Source: Paracoccaceae bacterium (GTDB taxonomy: Bacteria; Pseudomonadota; Alphaproteobacteria; Rhodobacterales; Rhodobacteraceae). From it: a stretch of DNA of 64,000 nucleotides. Of the stretch, positions 1 to 9,509 are shown piece by piece (the first letter of the stretch is position 1; each line of letters begins with the position of its first letter). A program made the position numbers and the translations under genes. The notes under the pieces are model-generated. The model ran no database searches. It saw only the letters and a program-made list of their open reading frames with translations, and was not told the DNA's origin. Location: contig CP075370.1 of the NCBI GenBank assembly GCA_019454225.1, positions 1,602,001-1,666,000 on the forward strand, in the 5' to 3' direction.

Positions 1-80
1 TATTTTTGACGGACGGGGCGCGTTGACATCGCCCTGCCCGCGACGCCAGATCGGGCCGGGAATTGCAGGGGATCACGGGC

Positions 81-674
81 GTGCGGCAGGGCTGGCCCAG
101 GGCAGAGCGTGGCATGGTGATCGGTCTGCTGGGCGGTTCGTTCGACCCCGCGCACCAGGGCCACGCCCATATCTCGCGCGAGGCCATGAAGCGTCTGGGC
201 CTGGATGCGGTGTGGTGGCTGGTGTCGCCCGGCAACCCGCTGAAGTCGCGCGGACCCGCGCCGCTGGCCGCGCGCATTGCCCGGGCGCGGGCGGTGATGG
301 ACCACCCGCGCGTGACCGTTACAGATGTCGAGGTGCGGATGGGCACGCGGTTCACCGCGGCCACGCTGCGCGGGTTGCGGCTGCGTTATCCGGGCGTGCG
401 GTTCATCTGGCTGATGGGGGCGGACAACCTGGCGCAGTTCCACCGGTGGGACCGCTGGCAGGACATCCTGAAGATGGTGCCGGTGGCGGTTGCCGCGCGA
501 CCGGGGCAGGGCGCGCGCGCGCTGCTGTCGCCTGCGGGACGGGCGATGATGGCGCGGCGGCAGGTGCCGCGCGGGTTGCGCGGGGCTGCGGCGCCCGCCT
601 GGGCCTTCGTGGCGCTGCCGATGGTCAAGGCATCGTCAAGCGCGATCCGCGCGCGGGGGGACTGGCGCGGCTGA
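81..674 (+). CDS. nadD: Nicotinate-nucleotide adenylyltransferase
   Basis: This cytoplasmic enzyme transfers AMP from ATP to nicotinate mononucleotide to give deamido-NAD in NAD biosynthesis. The nucleotidyltransferase core is clear: a [11 protein letters not shown] stretch carries the HxGH-type ATP-binding motif, and an SSSAIRARG segment near the C-terminus matches the ISSTxIR motif. The product is about 197 residues, normal for NadD. I chose the GTG at 81 because AGGGG lies nine bases upstream and because the GWPxA extension before the core is, from memory, usual in Rhodobacteraceae. A TTG at 63 and an ATG at 114 are alternatives in the same frame. Nothing can be assigned to the bases before it. 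Confidence 0.93.
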   Translation: MRQGWPRAERGMVIGLLGGSFDPAHQGHAHISREAMKRLGLDAVWWLVSPGNPLKSRGPAPLAARIARARAVMDHPRVTVTDVEVRMGTRFTAATLRGLRLRYPGVRFIWLMGADNLAQFHRWDRWQDILKMVPVAVAARPGQGARALLSPAGRAMMARRQVPRGLRGAAAPAWAFVALPMVKASSSAIRARGDWRG

Positions 675-678
675 TCCG

Positions 679-1698
679 TCAGCCCCCGGCGGTGCCGGTC
701 AGGCGCGGGGCCGGGCCCAGCGGCAGCGGCCCCAGCGACATGCGTCCGCGCCCCAGCGTCAGCGGCAGGTCGAGCCGGTCCGGATCGGGCGAGGTTTCGG
801 CGAGGCGCCGGGCGAACTCGGCCCATGTGGGGGCGATTTCCGGCCGGATCAGCCCGGCCGCCACCGCGGCATCCAGCGCCGCGCGCCAGCCAGTCAGCCG
901 GATGTCGATGCGGCCCTCGGCAAAGCCCTCGGCATCGGGCGCGAGCGACCCTTCGGCCCAGAACGCGATCCCGCCCCAGCCCAGCGATGCCTCGCGCAGG
1001 TCAAGGCGCAGCAGCTGCGGGCGGGCATCGCCCGCGAAACGGTCGAGCGGCGCGGAAAGCCCGGCAAAGGCCACGACGCGCAGGCGGTCGATCTCGCCGG
1101 GCAGCGTGGTGCCGGGGGGAAGTGCCGCGAAGAATGCGGGATCGGGGGCAATGCCCGACAGGTCCAGCCCGATCTCATGCGTGTCGGCACGCGACGGGTC
1201 GCGGCGGGTGCCCAGGCGCAGGGTCCGCACCGCCAGAGTGGCGGGGGCGGCGGCCCCAGGTGCCAGGGTCAGGTGCAGCGCATCCCCCGCGACCGCCAGC
1301 CGGTCGAGCGGCAGCGCGGCCGAGGGCTGCACCACCAGGCTGGCCTGAAGCCGGTCGGACGCCAGCGTGACAGAGGCGCCGGGCAGCGCCAGCCGCTGTT
1401 CCGGCGGGAAGGCGGCGATGATGTGCCAGGGTTTCCAGGTGAGCGTGAAGACCTGAACGAAGGGTGCGGTCCAGCCGGTGCCGGTGACCGGGTCGGACAG
1501 ACGGGGTTCGGTGACGGTCAGGTCGAGGCGGTTGGGAAAGCCGTTCACCGCGATGCCCGCCCGCTCGGCCAGCAGGCCCTGCGCCGACATCTGGTCGAAG
1601 GCCGCCGCCGTGCCACGGCTGACCGCCGTGGCCATCGCGAACCACAGCCCGCCCCAGAGCACCGCCGCGCCGACCACCACCCAGACGAGCCACCGCAT
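679..1698 (-). CDS. DUF2125 domain-containing protein
   Basis: This is a conserved envelope protein of unknown function, 339 residues long. Residues 1-27 form an N-terminal signal or anchor segment, and the GFPNRLDLTVTEPRL stretch that follows is typical of the DUF2125 family, common in Rhodobacterales. The rest reads as a beta-rich periplasmic domain without recognisable catalytic residues. It converges with nadD with only four bases between them. A second, longer DUF2125 member lies at 15176-16687. The family assignment is firm; the role is unknown. Confidence 0.85.
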   Translation of the reverse strand: MRWLVWVVVGAAVLWGGLWFAMATAVSRGTAAAFDQMSAQGLLAERAGIAVNGFPNRLDLTVTEPRLSDPVTGTGWTAPFVQVFTLTWKPWHIIAAFPPEQRLALPGASVTLASDRLQASLVVQPSAALPLDRLAVAGDALHLTLAPGAAAPATLAVRTLRLGTRRDPSRADTHEIGLDLSGIAPDPAFFAALPPGTTLPGEIDRLRVVAFAGLSAPLDRFAGDARPQLLRLDLREASLGWGGIAFWAEGSLAPDAEGFAEGRIDIRLTGWRAALDAAVAAGLIRPEIAPTWAEFARRLAETSPDPDRLDLPLTLGRGRMSLGPLPLGPAPRLTGTAGG

Positions 1699-1762
1699 GA
1701 CGCCGCCCCTTTCCTTTGCCTTGCGCCCGGGTTCTAAGGCGGGACAGGGGAAAGGACCAGCG

Positions 1763-2296
1763 ATGCAGGATGCGCTTTGGGTCTTCGGTTACGGATCCTT
1801 GATCTGGGATCCCGGATTTCCGGTTGCCGAGCGGCGGCTGGCGCGGCTGGACGGCTGGCGGCGCGGGTTCTGCATGCGGTCGATCCACCATCGCGGGTCG
1901 GTCGAGGCGCCGGGCCTTGTGCTGGCGCTTGACCGCGAATCCGGGGCGTTCTGCGACGGGCTGGCACTGCGGGTCGCGCCGGGGGCGGAGGCGGCGACGC
2001 TGGCCGCGCTGCGCGAACGCGAACTGATCTCGTCCGCCTATCTGGAGGAGTGGCTGCCGGTCGAGGCGGAGGGCAGGCTGACCGCGCTTGCCTATGTGAT
2101 CGACCCGGGGCACGGGCAGTATTGCGGAGGGCTCGCGATGGAGGAGCAGGCCCGCATCATCGCGACCGCGCGGGGCGGGCGGGGCGCGAATTGCGACTAT
2201 CTCTATGCGACGGCGGCGCATCTGGCGGAACTTGGCATCGCCGATCCCGACCTCGACTGGCTGGTGGCGCGGGTGCGGGCCCTGCGTGGCGCGTGA
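1763..2296 (+). CDS. Gamma-glutamylcyclotransferase (ChaC-like)
   Basis: The 177-residue product begins with the VFGYGSLIW motif that defines the ChaC/GGCT fold and keeps an acidic residue inside EEWLPVE near the middle. ChaC enzymes release 5-oxoproline from gamma-glutamyl peptides, in this branch mainly glutathione, in the cytoplasm. The ATG at 1763 is preceded by a purine-rich GGGGAAAGGA stretch, and the frame upstream of it has no homology. It is divergent from the DUF2125 gene with about 65 bases between them. The substrate (glutathione rather than other gamma-glutamyl compounds) is inferred from the family. Confidence 0.85.
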   Translation: MQDALWVFGYGSLIWDPGFPVAERRLARLDGWRRGFCMRSIHHRGSVEAPGLVLALDRESGAFCDGLALRVAPGAEAATLAALRERELISSAYLEEWLPVEAEGRLTALAYVIDPGHGQYCGGLAMEEQARIIATARGGRGANCDYLYATAAHLAELGIADPDLDWLVARVRALRGA

Positions 2297-2410
2297 TCTT
2301 TCGGCTTTTCATGCGGGGAATCTTGCGCTTGTGACCCGCGGGGCGTTGCGGGGGGGGGCGGGCAGCGCCTAATCTGCGAGGGGCAAGGGCAAGAGGGGGC
2401 AGCCGCGCCG

Positions 2411-3655
2411 ATGGACAAGACCACCGCCACCCCCGGGGCGTCCTTCACGCAGCCGGTGCGGCAGATCGTGCTGATGCTGGCCGTCATCGGCCTTGTCTCG
2501 GCCGGGGCATGGCTGGCCCTGCCGCAGGTCAAGGAGGTGTTCGGCGCGAACATCTGGCTGAACGGTGCCATCGGCGTGGTGTTCCTGATCGGTGTCGTTG
2601 CCTGCATCTGGCAGGTCGTGCAACTGATCTATTCCGTCAGCTGGATCGAGGGTTTCGCGGGCGGGCGCCCCGGCATCGACGCCGCCGACGCGCCGCGCCT
2701 TCTGGCGCCGCTGGCGTCGCTGCTGGCGGCGCGGCGGTCGCGGCTGCAGATTTCGACGACCTCGCAGCGTTCGATCCTGGACAGCGTGGCGATGCGGATC
2801 GACGAGGCGCGCGACATCACGCGCTATATCGTCAACCTGCTGATCCTGATGGGGCTTCTGGGCACGTTCTATGGTCTGGCAACCACCGTGCCGGCGGTCG
2901 TCGACACCATCCGCGCGCTAGCCCCGCAAGAGGGCGAGACCGGCGTTCAGGTCTTCGACAAGCTGATGGGCGGGCTTGAGGCGCAGCTGGGCGGGATGGG
3001 CACGGCGTTTTCCTCGTCGTTGCTGGGGCTGGCGGGATCGCTGGTCGTGGGGCTGCTGGAGCTTTTCGCGGGTCATGGCCAGAACCGGTTCTTCCGCGAA
3101 CTGGAGGAATGGACCTCGACGATCACGCGCATCGGCCTTGCCGCCGGTGACGGCGAGGGCAGCGGCGACGCGGGCGCCGTGGCGGGCGCCCTGGGCGACT
3201 ATGCAGGCCGCATCGAGGCACAGATGGAAGGGTTGATCGCCCTGGCCGCCCGGGCCGAGGCCGGGCGGGCCGTGCTGGACGAGCGTATCCTGCGGCTGGC
3301 CGGATCGGTCGAGCGGCTGGCGCAGCGGATCGAGGGCGAGACCGGGCGCGACGGCGGGCTGGCCGAGGTGCTGGCGCGGATCGCGGCGGCGCAGGAGGCC
3401 ATTGCGGCCGGGCAGGAGGCCATCGCCGCCGGGCAGGAGGGCATTGCCGCGCGGCTGACCGAAACCCCTGCGCCCGACACGGCGGGTGTGGATGCGGAAA
3501 GCCGCATGCGCCTGCGGTCGATCGACGTGCAGCTTCTGCGGATACTGGAGGAGATTTCGGCCGGCAGGCAGGAAAGCGTGACCGACCTGCGCACCGATCT
3601 GGCGGCACTGACGGCGGCGGTGCGGCAGCTGGGACGCGGGCAGGGAGGGCGCTGA
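2411..3655 (+). CDS. MotA/TolQ/ExbB-type proton channel protein
   Basis: This inner-membrane protein of 414 residues has about four hydrophobic segments: near residues 17-36, 48-72, 137-160 and 194-219. The last two carry the Gly-rich helices (LLGTFYGLATT and FSSSLLGLAGS) typical of the MotA/TolQ/ExbB proton-channel fold. The C-terminal 170 residues form an Ala/Glu-rich cytoplasmic coiled-coil tail with an AIAAGQE repeat. The stop is three bases before the start of the MotB-like gene, so the two are almost certainly co-translated and form one stator-like complex. The ATG follows an AGAGGGGGCAG ribosome site. Similar pairs are called biopolymer transporter ExbB in relatives; what they energise is not known. 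Confidence 0.8.
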   Translation: MDKTTATPGASFTQPVRQIVLMLAVIGLVSAGAWLALPQVKEVFGANIWLNGAIGVVFLIGVVACIWQVVQLIYSVSWIEGFAGGRPGIDAADAPRLLAPLASLLAARRSRLQISTTSQRSILDSVAMRIDEARDITRYIVNLLILMGLLGTFYGLATTVPAVVDTIRALAPQEGETGVQVFDKLMGGLEAQLGGMGTAFSSSLLGLAGSLVVGLLELFAGHGQNRFFRELEEWTSTITRIGLAAGDGEGSGDAGAVAGALGDYAGRIEAQMEGLIALAARAEAGRAVLDERILRLAGSVERLAQRIEGETGRDGGLAEVLARIAAAQEAIAAGQEAIAAGQEGIAARLTETPAPDTAGVDAESRMRLRSIDVQLLRILEEISAGRQESVTDLRTDLAALTAAVRQLGRGQGGR

Positions 3656-3658
3656 CCG

Positions 3659-5797
3659 ATGGCGCTGTCGCGGCGGACCGGTGCACGGATGGCGGGGACA
3701 AGCTGGCCCGGTTTCGTCGATGCGATGACCGCGCTGCTGCTGGTGCTGATGTTCGTGCTGTCGATCTTCATGATCGTGCAGTCGGTCCTGCGCGACACGA
3801 TTTCGGCGCAGGACAGCGAGCTTGCCGAGCGCCAGGCCGAGATTGCCCGGCAGGACAGCGCGCTGCAGGCGCTGACAGAGCAGGTCGCGGGCCTGGCCGA
3901 TGCCCTGGGGCTGGAGCGGAACCGGGCAGAGCGGCTGCAGGCCGAGGTCGGGCAGCTGACCGCAGGGCTGGCCACGGCGCGGGCGGAAGGGGCCGAGCAG
4001 GCGGCGATGATCGCGACGCTGTCGGCGACCCTGTCGGCGCGCGAGGCCGATCTGCAGGCGGCGGGCGGGCGGATCGCGGCGTTCGAGGCGCAGGTGGCCA
4101 GCCTGCTGGCCGACCGCGACCGCCTGGCCGACGAAGGCGCGCGGCTGTCGACGTCGGTCGCGGAGCTTGAGGCTGCGCGCGCGCAGTTGCTGACCGAGCA
4201 GGAGGCGCTGAACCTGGCGCTTGCGGCCGCGCGGTCCGAGATCGACGCGGGGGCCGAGGCGGCGCGGCTGGCCGCGGCGCGGGCCGATGCGATGGAGGCG
4301 CTCGTGGCCGACCTGCGGGCGAAGGCCAGCGAGGGCGAGGCCACGCTGGCGCAGGCCCTGGCGCGGCTGCAGGCGGCCGAGGGGCTGGCGGGCAACCGGG
4401 CGGACGAGATCGCCGCCCTGACCGCGCGTGTCGCGGCGCTGACCGAGGCCGAAGCGCGGGCGACGGCCGAACGCGACGGGCTGAAGGCAGCGGTGGCGGG
4501 CCTGACCGATGAACTGGGCCGGGTCATCGCGGCGGCGGGAACCGAGGCCGAGGGGCTGCGCGCACGGCTGGCCGAGGCGCGATCGGGCCTGACCGAGGCG
4601 GAACGCGCGCGGCTGGCCGATCTGGCCGCGGCCGACGCGCTGCGCGCCCGGCTGGCCGAAGCCGAGGGCGCCCTGACCGAGGCCGAGCGCGCGCGGCTGG
4701 CCGAGGCGGCCGCCCTGGCCGAGGCGCGGCGGCGGCTGGCCGAGATCGAGGCGGGCCTGAGCGAGGCCGAGAAGGCCCGGCTGGCCGAGGCGGCGGCGGC
4801 CGAGGCCCTGCGCGCGCGGCTGGCCGAGACGGAGGGCGCGCTGACCGAGGCCGAGGCGCAGCGCCTGGCCGACCTGGCCGCTGCCGAGGCGCTGCGGGCG
4901 CGGCTGGCCGGGGCCGAGACCGAACTGACGGCGATGACACTGGCGCTGGAAGAGCAGCGCCGCCGGGCCGAGGAGACCCTGACGCTGCTGGCCGCCGCGC
5001 GGTCGGAGGCGGCATCGGCCGCGACATCGGGCGATGAGCGCGCCGCGCGGCTGGCCGCCGCCGAGGCGGCGCTGTCTGCCGAACGCGAGGGGGCATTGCA
5101 GGCGCAGCGGCAGGTTGCGTTGCTGAACGAGCAGGTTGCGGCCCTGCGGGCGCAGCTTGGGGCACTTCAGGCGCTGCTGGACGAGGCGGGCGCCCGCGAT
5201 GCCGCCGCGCAGGTGCAGATCGAGGCGCTTGGCGGCAGGCTGAACGCCGCCCTGGCGCAGGTGGCGGCCGAGGAACGGCGCCGCGCCGATCTGGAGGCCG
5301 CCGAACGCCAGAGGCTGGAGGCCGCGAACCAGGATCTTGAGCGGTTCCGGTCGGAGTTCTTCGGGCAGTTGAGCGAGCTTCTTGCCGGCCGCGAGGGGGT
5401 TCGCGTGGTGGGCGACCGGTTCGTGTTCTCGTCCGAGGTGTTGTTTGCGCCGGGTTCGGCCGACCTGTCGCCCGAGGGCCGGGCGCAGATCGCGGGTGTG
5501 GTGGCGACGCTGCGGGAAATTTCGGGGCGCATCCCTGCGGGCATCGACTGGATCATCCGGGTGGACGGGCACACCGACAACGTGCCGCTGTCGGGCTTCG
5601 GGGCCTTTGCCGACAACTGGGCGCTCAGCCAGGCGCGGGCGCTGTCGGTGGTGCGGTTCATGCAGGACGATCTGGGATTCCCGCCGAACCGGATGGCCGC
5701 CACCGGGTTCGGTGAATGGCAGCCCGTTTCCACGGGCAACAGCGCCGAGGCACGGGCGGCGAACCGGCGGATCGAGTTGAAGCTGACCGAACGATAG
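3659..5797 (+). CDS. MotB-like OmpA-domain protein with long coiled coil
   Basis: The 712-residue product has one transmembrane helix (about residues 19-42) that starts with FVDAMTALLL. Asp21 sits where MotB and ExbD carry the proton-accepting aspartate. A roughly 500-residue Ala/Glu/Arg-rich coiled coil follows, and then a C-terminal OmpA/MotB peptidoglycan-binding domain (about residues 570-712) with the HTDNVPL and NRRIELK motifs. The expected topology is a short cytoplasmic tail, a periplasmic rod and a cell-wall anchor. The rod is far longer than the linker of flagellar MotB. It pairs with the channel gene immediately upstream. No flagellar genes are nearby, so a non-flagellar envelope role is likely. 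Confidence 0.82.
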   Translation: MALSRRTGARMAGTSWPGFVDAMTALLLVLMFVLSIFMIVQSVLRDTISAQDSELAERQAEIARQDSALQALTEQVAGLADALGLERNRAERLQAEVGQLTAGLATARAEGAEQAAMIATLSATLSAREADLQAAGGRIAAFEAQVASLLADRDRLADEGARLSTSVAELEAARAQLLTEQEALNLALAAARSEIDAGAEAARLAAARADAMEALVADLRAKASEGEATLAQALARLQAAEGLAGNRADEIAALTARVAALTEAEARATAERDGLKAAVAGLTDELGRVIAAAGTEAEGLRARLAEARSGLTEAERARLADLAAADALRARLAEAEGALTEAERARLAEAAALAEARRRLAEIEAGLSEAEKARLAEAAAAEALRARLAETEGALTEAEAQRLADLAAAEALRARLAGAETELTAMTLALEEQRRRAEETLTLLAAARSEAASAATSGDERAARLAAAEAALSAEREGALQAQRQVALLNEQVAALRAQLGALQALLDEAGARDAAAQVQIEALGGRLNAALAQVAAEERRRADLEAAERQRLEAANQDLERFRSEFFGQLSELLAGREGVRVVGDRFVFSSEVLFAPGSADLSPEGRAQIAGVVATLREISGRIPAGIDWIIRVDGHTDNVPLSGFGAFADNWALSQARALSVVRFMQDDLGFPPNRMAATGFGEWQPVSTGNSAEARAANRRIELKLTER
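4559..4894 (+). repeat. Four tandem 84-bp (28-residue) coiled-coil repeats
   Basis: Residues 301-412 of the MotB-like protein consist of four consecutive 28-residue units of the form RARLAEAEGALTEAERARLA plus eight Ala-rich residues. Twenty-eight residues equal exactly four heptads, so the repeat keeps coiled-coil register. The units are diverged but align without gaps, which suggests growth by in-frame 84-bp duplication. Confidence 0.85.
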
Positions 5798-5813
5798 GCG
5801 GGCGGCGGGGCCG

Positions 5814-6110
5814 TCAGACGCGGCTGCCGTGCAGCCAGGCCAGCACATCCTGCCAGGTGACCGAGCCGTCATCGGGTCCGTAATGCCCCAGCATGTCGCG
5901 GGCCCGCCAGAAGATCGCTTGCAGCACGTCGGCGTCCTGCAGTTGGGTGACCTCCTCCTGGCGGGTCATGGTGTCGCCATCGACGCGCAGCCACAGGCCA
6001 TTGGCCTGCCGCTGAAGGTAGGAATAGTATTCCTTGTTTCCGGCCAGAACCACCTCGCCCCGCGCGGCGGCAAGTTCGAGGATCGCGCGCTGCGCCGTCG
6101 TGTCGGACAT
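5814..6110 (-). CDS. Small conserved hypothetical protein
   Basis: This 98-residue cytoplasmic protein has no signal peptide or membrane segment. It has a mixed acidic sequence with several aromatic residues (NKEYYSYLQRQ, DVLQAIFWRARDML, VTWQDVLAWLHG). I do not recognise the family. The ATG at 6110 (MSDTTAQR) is preferred over one twelve codons upstream, because the longer form would run towards the hairpin at 6131-6161. It lies downstream of clpA on the same strand and converges with the MotB-like gene. It is probably real, given its codon use and composition. Confidence 0.55.
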   Translation of the reverse strand: MSDTTAQRAILELAAARGEVVLAGNKEYYSYLQRQANGLWLRVDGDTMTRQEEVTQLQDADVLQAIFWRARDMLGHYGPDDGSVTWQDVLAWLHGSRV

Positions 6111-6130
6111 GCCCTGCCTCAGCGCGGAAC

Positions 6131-6161
6131 CGAAGGCCCCCGGCATCCGCGGGGGCCTTCG
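6131..6161 (-). terminator. Hairpin downstream of clpA
   Basis: A perfect 11-bp stem (CGAAGGCCCCC paired with GGGGGCCTTCG) with a nine-base loop starts twenty bases past the clpA stop. No T-run follows, so it may be a weak intrinsic terminator or a stabiliser of the 3' end. It also lies just upstream of the small gene at 5814-6110. Confidence 0.6.
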
Positions 6162-6180
6162 CTGCGGTCACGGTCCGGGA

Positions 6181-8499
6181 TCATTCCGCCGTCAGGAGTG
6201 GCGGTTTCGATCCGGTCAGGCGCGGCTTCTGCGGACCTTCGATCTGCAGGTCGATGGCGTCGTCCTTCAGGCCCACGCGCACCACACCGCCCTTCATCAG
6301 CTTGCCGAACAGAAGTTCCTCGGCCAGCGGCTTCTTGACGTGTTCCTGGATCACCCGTGCCAGAGGCCGGGCGCCCATCTTGTCGTCATAGCCCTTGTCA
6401 CCCAGCCAGGCGGCCGCCTCGGGCGTCAGTTCGATATGCACGCCGCGATCCATCAGCTGCGCCTCGAGCTGGAGCACGAACTTCTCGACGACCTGCATGA
6501 TGGTTTCCTTGGCCAGAGGCGCGAAGGAAATCACGGCATCCAGGCGGTTGCGGAACTCGGGCGTGAACAGCCGTTCGATCGCCGCCGTATCCTCGCCCGA
6601 CCGCTTGTCGCGGCCGAAGCCGATGGCCGCCTTGGCCATGTCGGAAGCGCCCGCATTCGTGGTCAGGATCAGGATCACGTTGCGGAAATCGACCTGCCGG
6701 CCGTTGTGGTCGGTCAGCTTGCCGTGGTCCATCACCTGCAGCAGGATATTGTACACATCCGGATGCGCCTTTTCGATCTCGTCCAGCAGCAGCACGCAAT
6801 GCGGGTGCTGGTCGACGCCATCGGTCAGCATCCCGCCCTGGTCGAAGCCGACATAGCCCGGAGGCGCGCCGATCAGACGGGAAACGGCGTGCTTCTCCAT
6901 GTATTCCGACATGTCGAAGCGCAGCAGTTCCACGCCCAGGCTGGAGGCCAGCTGCTTGGCGACCTCGGTCTTGCCGACGCCGGTCGGGCCCGCGAACAGG
7001 TAGTTGCCGATGGGCTTTTCCGGCTCGCGCAGGCCCGCGCGTGCCAGCTTGATCGCCGAGCAGAGCGATTCCACCGCCTTGTCCTGGCCGAAGACGACGC
7101 GCTTCAGCGTCTTTTCCAGATCGCGCAGGGTTTCCGCATCGTCCTTGCTGACGGTCTTGGGCGGAATCCGGGCGATCTTGGCCACCACCGCCTCGATCTC
7201 CTTCGGGCCGATGGTCTTGCGGCGCTTCGATTCCGACACGAGGTGCTGCGCCGCGCCGGCCTCGTCGATGACGTCGATGGCCTTGTCGGGCAGCTTGCGG
7301 TCATGGATGTAGCGCGCGGCCAGTTCCACCGCGGACTTGATCGCCTCGGAGGTGTAGCGCAGGTCGTGATGTTCCTCGAAATAGGGCTTCAGGCCCATGA
7401 GGATCTTGATCGAATCCTCCACCGAAGGCTCGTTCACGTCGATCTTCTGGAACCGGCGCGACAGCGCGCGATCCTTCTCGAAGTGCTGGCGGAATTCCTT
7501 GTAGGTGGTCGAGCCCATGCAGCGCAGCTTGCCGCCCTGCAGCGCGGGTTTCAGCAGGTTGGAGGCATCCATGGCCCCGCCGCTGGTGGCGCCCGCGCCG
7601 ATCACGGTATGGATCTCGTCGATGAACAGGATCGCGTCGGGGTGATCCTCCATCTCCTTGACCACGGCCTTCAGGCGTTCCTCGAAATCACCGCGATACC
7701 GTGTGCCGGCCAGAAGCGCGCCCATGTCGAGGCTGTAGATCGTGGCGCCTGCCAGAACCTCGGGCACCTCGTGCTTGACGATCTTCCATGCCAGGCCTTC
7801 GGCGATGGCGGTCTTGCCCACGCCGGGGTCGCCCACCAGAAGCGGGTTGTTCTTGCGGCGGCGGCACAGCACCTGGATGCAGCGCTCGACCTCCATGTCG
7901 CGGCCGATCAGGGGGTCCACGTCGCCCTTCCGGGCCTTCACGTTCAGATCGACGCAGTATTTCGACAGAGCGGATTCCTTGGCCTCGCCCGCCTCGGCCT
8001 TGGGGGTTTCCTGCGGTTCATCGGCGCCGGTCACCGGCCGGCTTTCGCCATAGGACGGATCCTTGGCCACGCCATGCGCGATGAAGTTCACCGCGTCGTA
8101 GCGCGTCATGTCCTGTTCCTGCAGGAAATAGGCGGCGTTCGATTCACGTTCGGCAAAGATCGCGACCAGCACGTTGGCACCCGTGACCTCGGTCCGGCCG
8201 GAGGATTGCACATGGATCGCCGCACGCTGGATCACCCGCTGGAAGGCGGCGGTGGGCACCGCCTCGGACCCCTCGACATCGGTCACGAGCGTCGAGAGAT
8301 CGTCGTCGATGAAGTCCTGCAGCGTCTTGCGCAGCTCGTCGAGGTTGACCGAGCAGGCCTTCATCACCCGCGCGGCATCGGGTTCGTCGATCAGTGCGAG
8401 CAGAAGATGCTCGAGGGTCGCGAGTTCATGGCGGCGCGCATTTGCAAGGGCAAGTGCGCCGTGGATGGCCTGCTCGAGGGTCTGGGAAAATGACGGCAC
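6181..8499 (-). CDS. clpA: ATP-dependent Clp protease ATP-binding subunit ClpA
   Basis: ClpA is the AAA+ unfoldase that feeds substrates into ClpP. The 772-residue product has the N-domain (about 1-145, [14 protein letters not shown] at the start) and two AAA+ modules with Walker A motifs GDPGVGKT (Lys229) and GPTGVGKT (Lys510). The matching Walker B motifs are LFIDEIHT and LLLDEIEK, and a C-terminal D2-small domain follows. The GTG at 8499 is chosen because the mature ClpA N-terminus begins there and AGGAG lies nine bases upstream; the longer open frame has no homology. Its length is normal. No clpS is adjacent. A hairpin follows the stop. Confidence 0.96.
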   Translation of the reverse strand: MPSFSQTLEQAIHGALALANARRHELATLEHLLLALIDEPDAARVMKACSVNLDELRKTLQDFIDDDLSTLVTDVEGSEAVPTAAFQRVIQRAAIHVQSSGRTEVTGANVLVAIFAERESNAAYFLQEQDMTRYDAVNFIAHGVAKDPSYGESRPVTGADEPQETPKAEAGEAKESALSKYCVDLNVKARKGDVDPLIGRDMEVERCIQVLCRRRKNNPLLVGDPGVGKTAIAEGLAWKIVKHEVPEVLAGATIYSLDMGALLAGTRYRGDFEERLKAVVKEMEDHPDAILFIDEIHTVIGAGATSGGAMDASNLLKPALQGGKLRCMGSTTYKEFRQHFEKDRALSRRFQKIDVNEPSVEDSIKILMGLKPYFEEHHDLRYTSEAIKSAVELAARYIHDRKLPDKAIDVIDEAGAAQHLVSESKRRKTIGPKEIEAVVAKIARIPPKTVSKDDAETLRDLEKTLKRVVFGQDKAVESLCSAIKLARAGLREPEKPIGNYLFAGPTGVGKTEVAKQLASSLGVELLRFDMSEYMEKHAVSRLIGAPPGYVGFDQGGMLTDGVDQHPHCVLLLDEIEKAHPDVYNILLQVMDHGKLTDHNGRQVDFRNVILILTTNAGASDMAKAAIGFGRDKRSGEDTAAIERLFTPEFRNRLDAVISFAPLAKETIMQVVEKFVLQLEAQLMDRGVHIELTPEAAAWLGDKGYDDKMGARPLARVIQEHVKKPLAEELLFGKLMKGGVVRVGLKDDAIDLQIEGPQKPRLTGSKPPLLTAE

Positions 8500-8679
8500 G
8501 TTCCGGTGCTCCTGTCCTGCGGGTCCGGGGGGCTTGCAGCCCCGCCGAAGCCTGGCCTCATGAAGGTTAAACTTCGGTTCTTTTGGCCGGGCTTCAAGTG
8601 GTATTTTCGGAAGTCGCCCGAACATCGGGCGAACGCCGCGAAAAGTGACAGAAGTGCTGCGGCGCCGTCGAGGATGCGC

Positions 8680-9447
8680 CTAGAATCTGTCCTTCGCCGC
8701 GCGGATCGCGGCAAAGACGGCGGCGTCGGGCGCGTCGGCCAGGCCCATGACCGCCTTGAGCGCGGGCAGATGTGCCCGCAGGTAGGGGTTGGTTCGCCGT
8801 TCCTCCGCAAGAAGGGACGGCACGGTCGGGCGGCCTGCCGTGCGCAGGGACGCCACCGTCTCGGATCGCGAGATAATGTCGGGATTGGCCGGTTCAAGGG
8901 ACAGCGCGAAACGCAGGTTGGCGGCGGTGTATTCGTGGCCGGACGCGATGCGCGTATCGTCCGGCAGCGCCGCCAGCCGCAACAGCCCGGCGTGGTAGTC
9001 GGGGGCGTTGCCCTCGAACATCCGCCCGCAGCCTGCGGCCATCAGGCTGTCGCCGGTGAAGGCGATGGCCGCAGCGGGCAGGTGAAAGGCCACATGCCCC
9101 ACCGTATGGCCCGATACGTCGATCACATGCACCCGTTCCCCCGCGAATTCGAAGGACTCGCCGGGCCGGACGGCACGGTCCAGCGGCGGCAGCCGATGCG
9201 CGTCCGCCGCCGCGCCCGTGACCCTCGCACCCGTGGCGGCCACGATATCGGCCAGCCCGCCGACATGGTCGCGGTGGTGGTGGGTGATCCAGACGTCGGT
9301 CAGCCGCCAGCCACGGGCGGCCAGCGCGGCCAGGATCGGCGCCGGCTCGGGCACATCGGCCAGGGCGGTGGCGCCCGAGGATGGGTCGTGCAGAAGAAAG
9401 GCGTAGTTGTCCGACAGGCAGGGCACGGTCAGCAGTTCGAATGTCAT
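8680..9447 (-). CDS. gloB: Hydroxyacylglutathione hydrolase (glyoxalase II)
   Basis: This 255-residue metallo-beta-lactamase-fold enzyme hydrolyses S-lactoylglutathione to lactate and glutathione in methylglyoxal detoxification. The THHHRDH metal motif lies at residues 55-61, and further ligands lie in DVSGHTVGH, FTGDSLM and SGHEYT. The C-terminal substrate domain includes the NPYLRA segment typical of GloB. It is divergent from the methyltransferase gene across 62 bases, the usual arrangement in Rhodobacteraceae. The length matches the family. Confidence 0.95.
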   Translation of the reverse strand: MTFELLTVPCLSDNYAFLLHDPSSGATALADVPEPAPILAALAARGWRLTDVWITHHHRDHVGGLADIVAATGARVTGAAADAHRLPPLDRAVRPGESFEFAGERVHVIDVSGHTVGHVAFHLPAAAIAFTGDSLMAAGCGRMFEGNAPDYHAGLLRLAALPDDTRIASGHEYTAANLRFALSLEPANPDIISRSETVASLRTAGRPTVPSLLAEERRTNPYLRAHLPALKAVMGLADAPDAAVFAAIRAAKDRF

Positions 9448-9509
9448 GGTCTTGCCCCTCGTCCTTGCCTATCCTGCGTCGACCCTGACCGGAAAGTCCC
9501 AGGCCCGCA

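Noticed and set aside
2411-5797. Zorya-type defence system (ZorA/ZorB)
   Set aside because: The long coiled coil is on the MotB-like partner instead of the MotA-like one, and no ZorC, ZorD or ZorE gene is adjacent; a common envelope pair is more likely.
2918-5872. A 984-residue open frame on the minus strand opposite the MotA/MotB-like genes
   Set aside because: It is Arg/Gly/Gln-rich, has no family features and is the mirror of the Ala/Glu-rich coiled coil; high G+C keeps the antisense frame open.
6034-8493. An 819-residue plus-strand frame across clpA
   Set aside because: It is the antisense shadow of clpA, which is fully conserved on the other strand.
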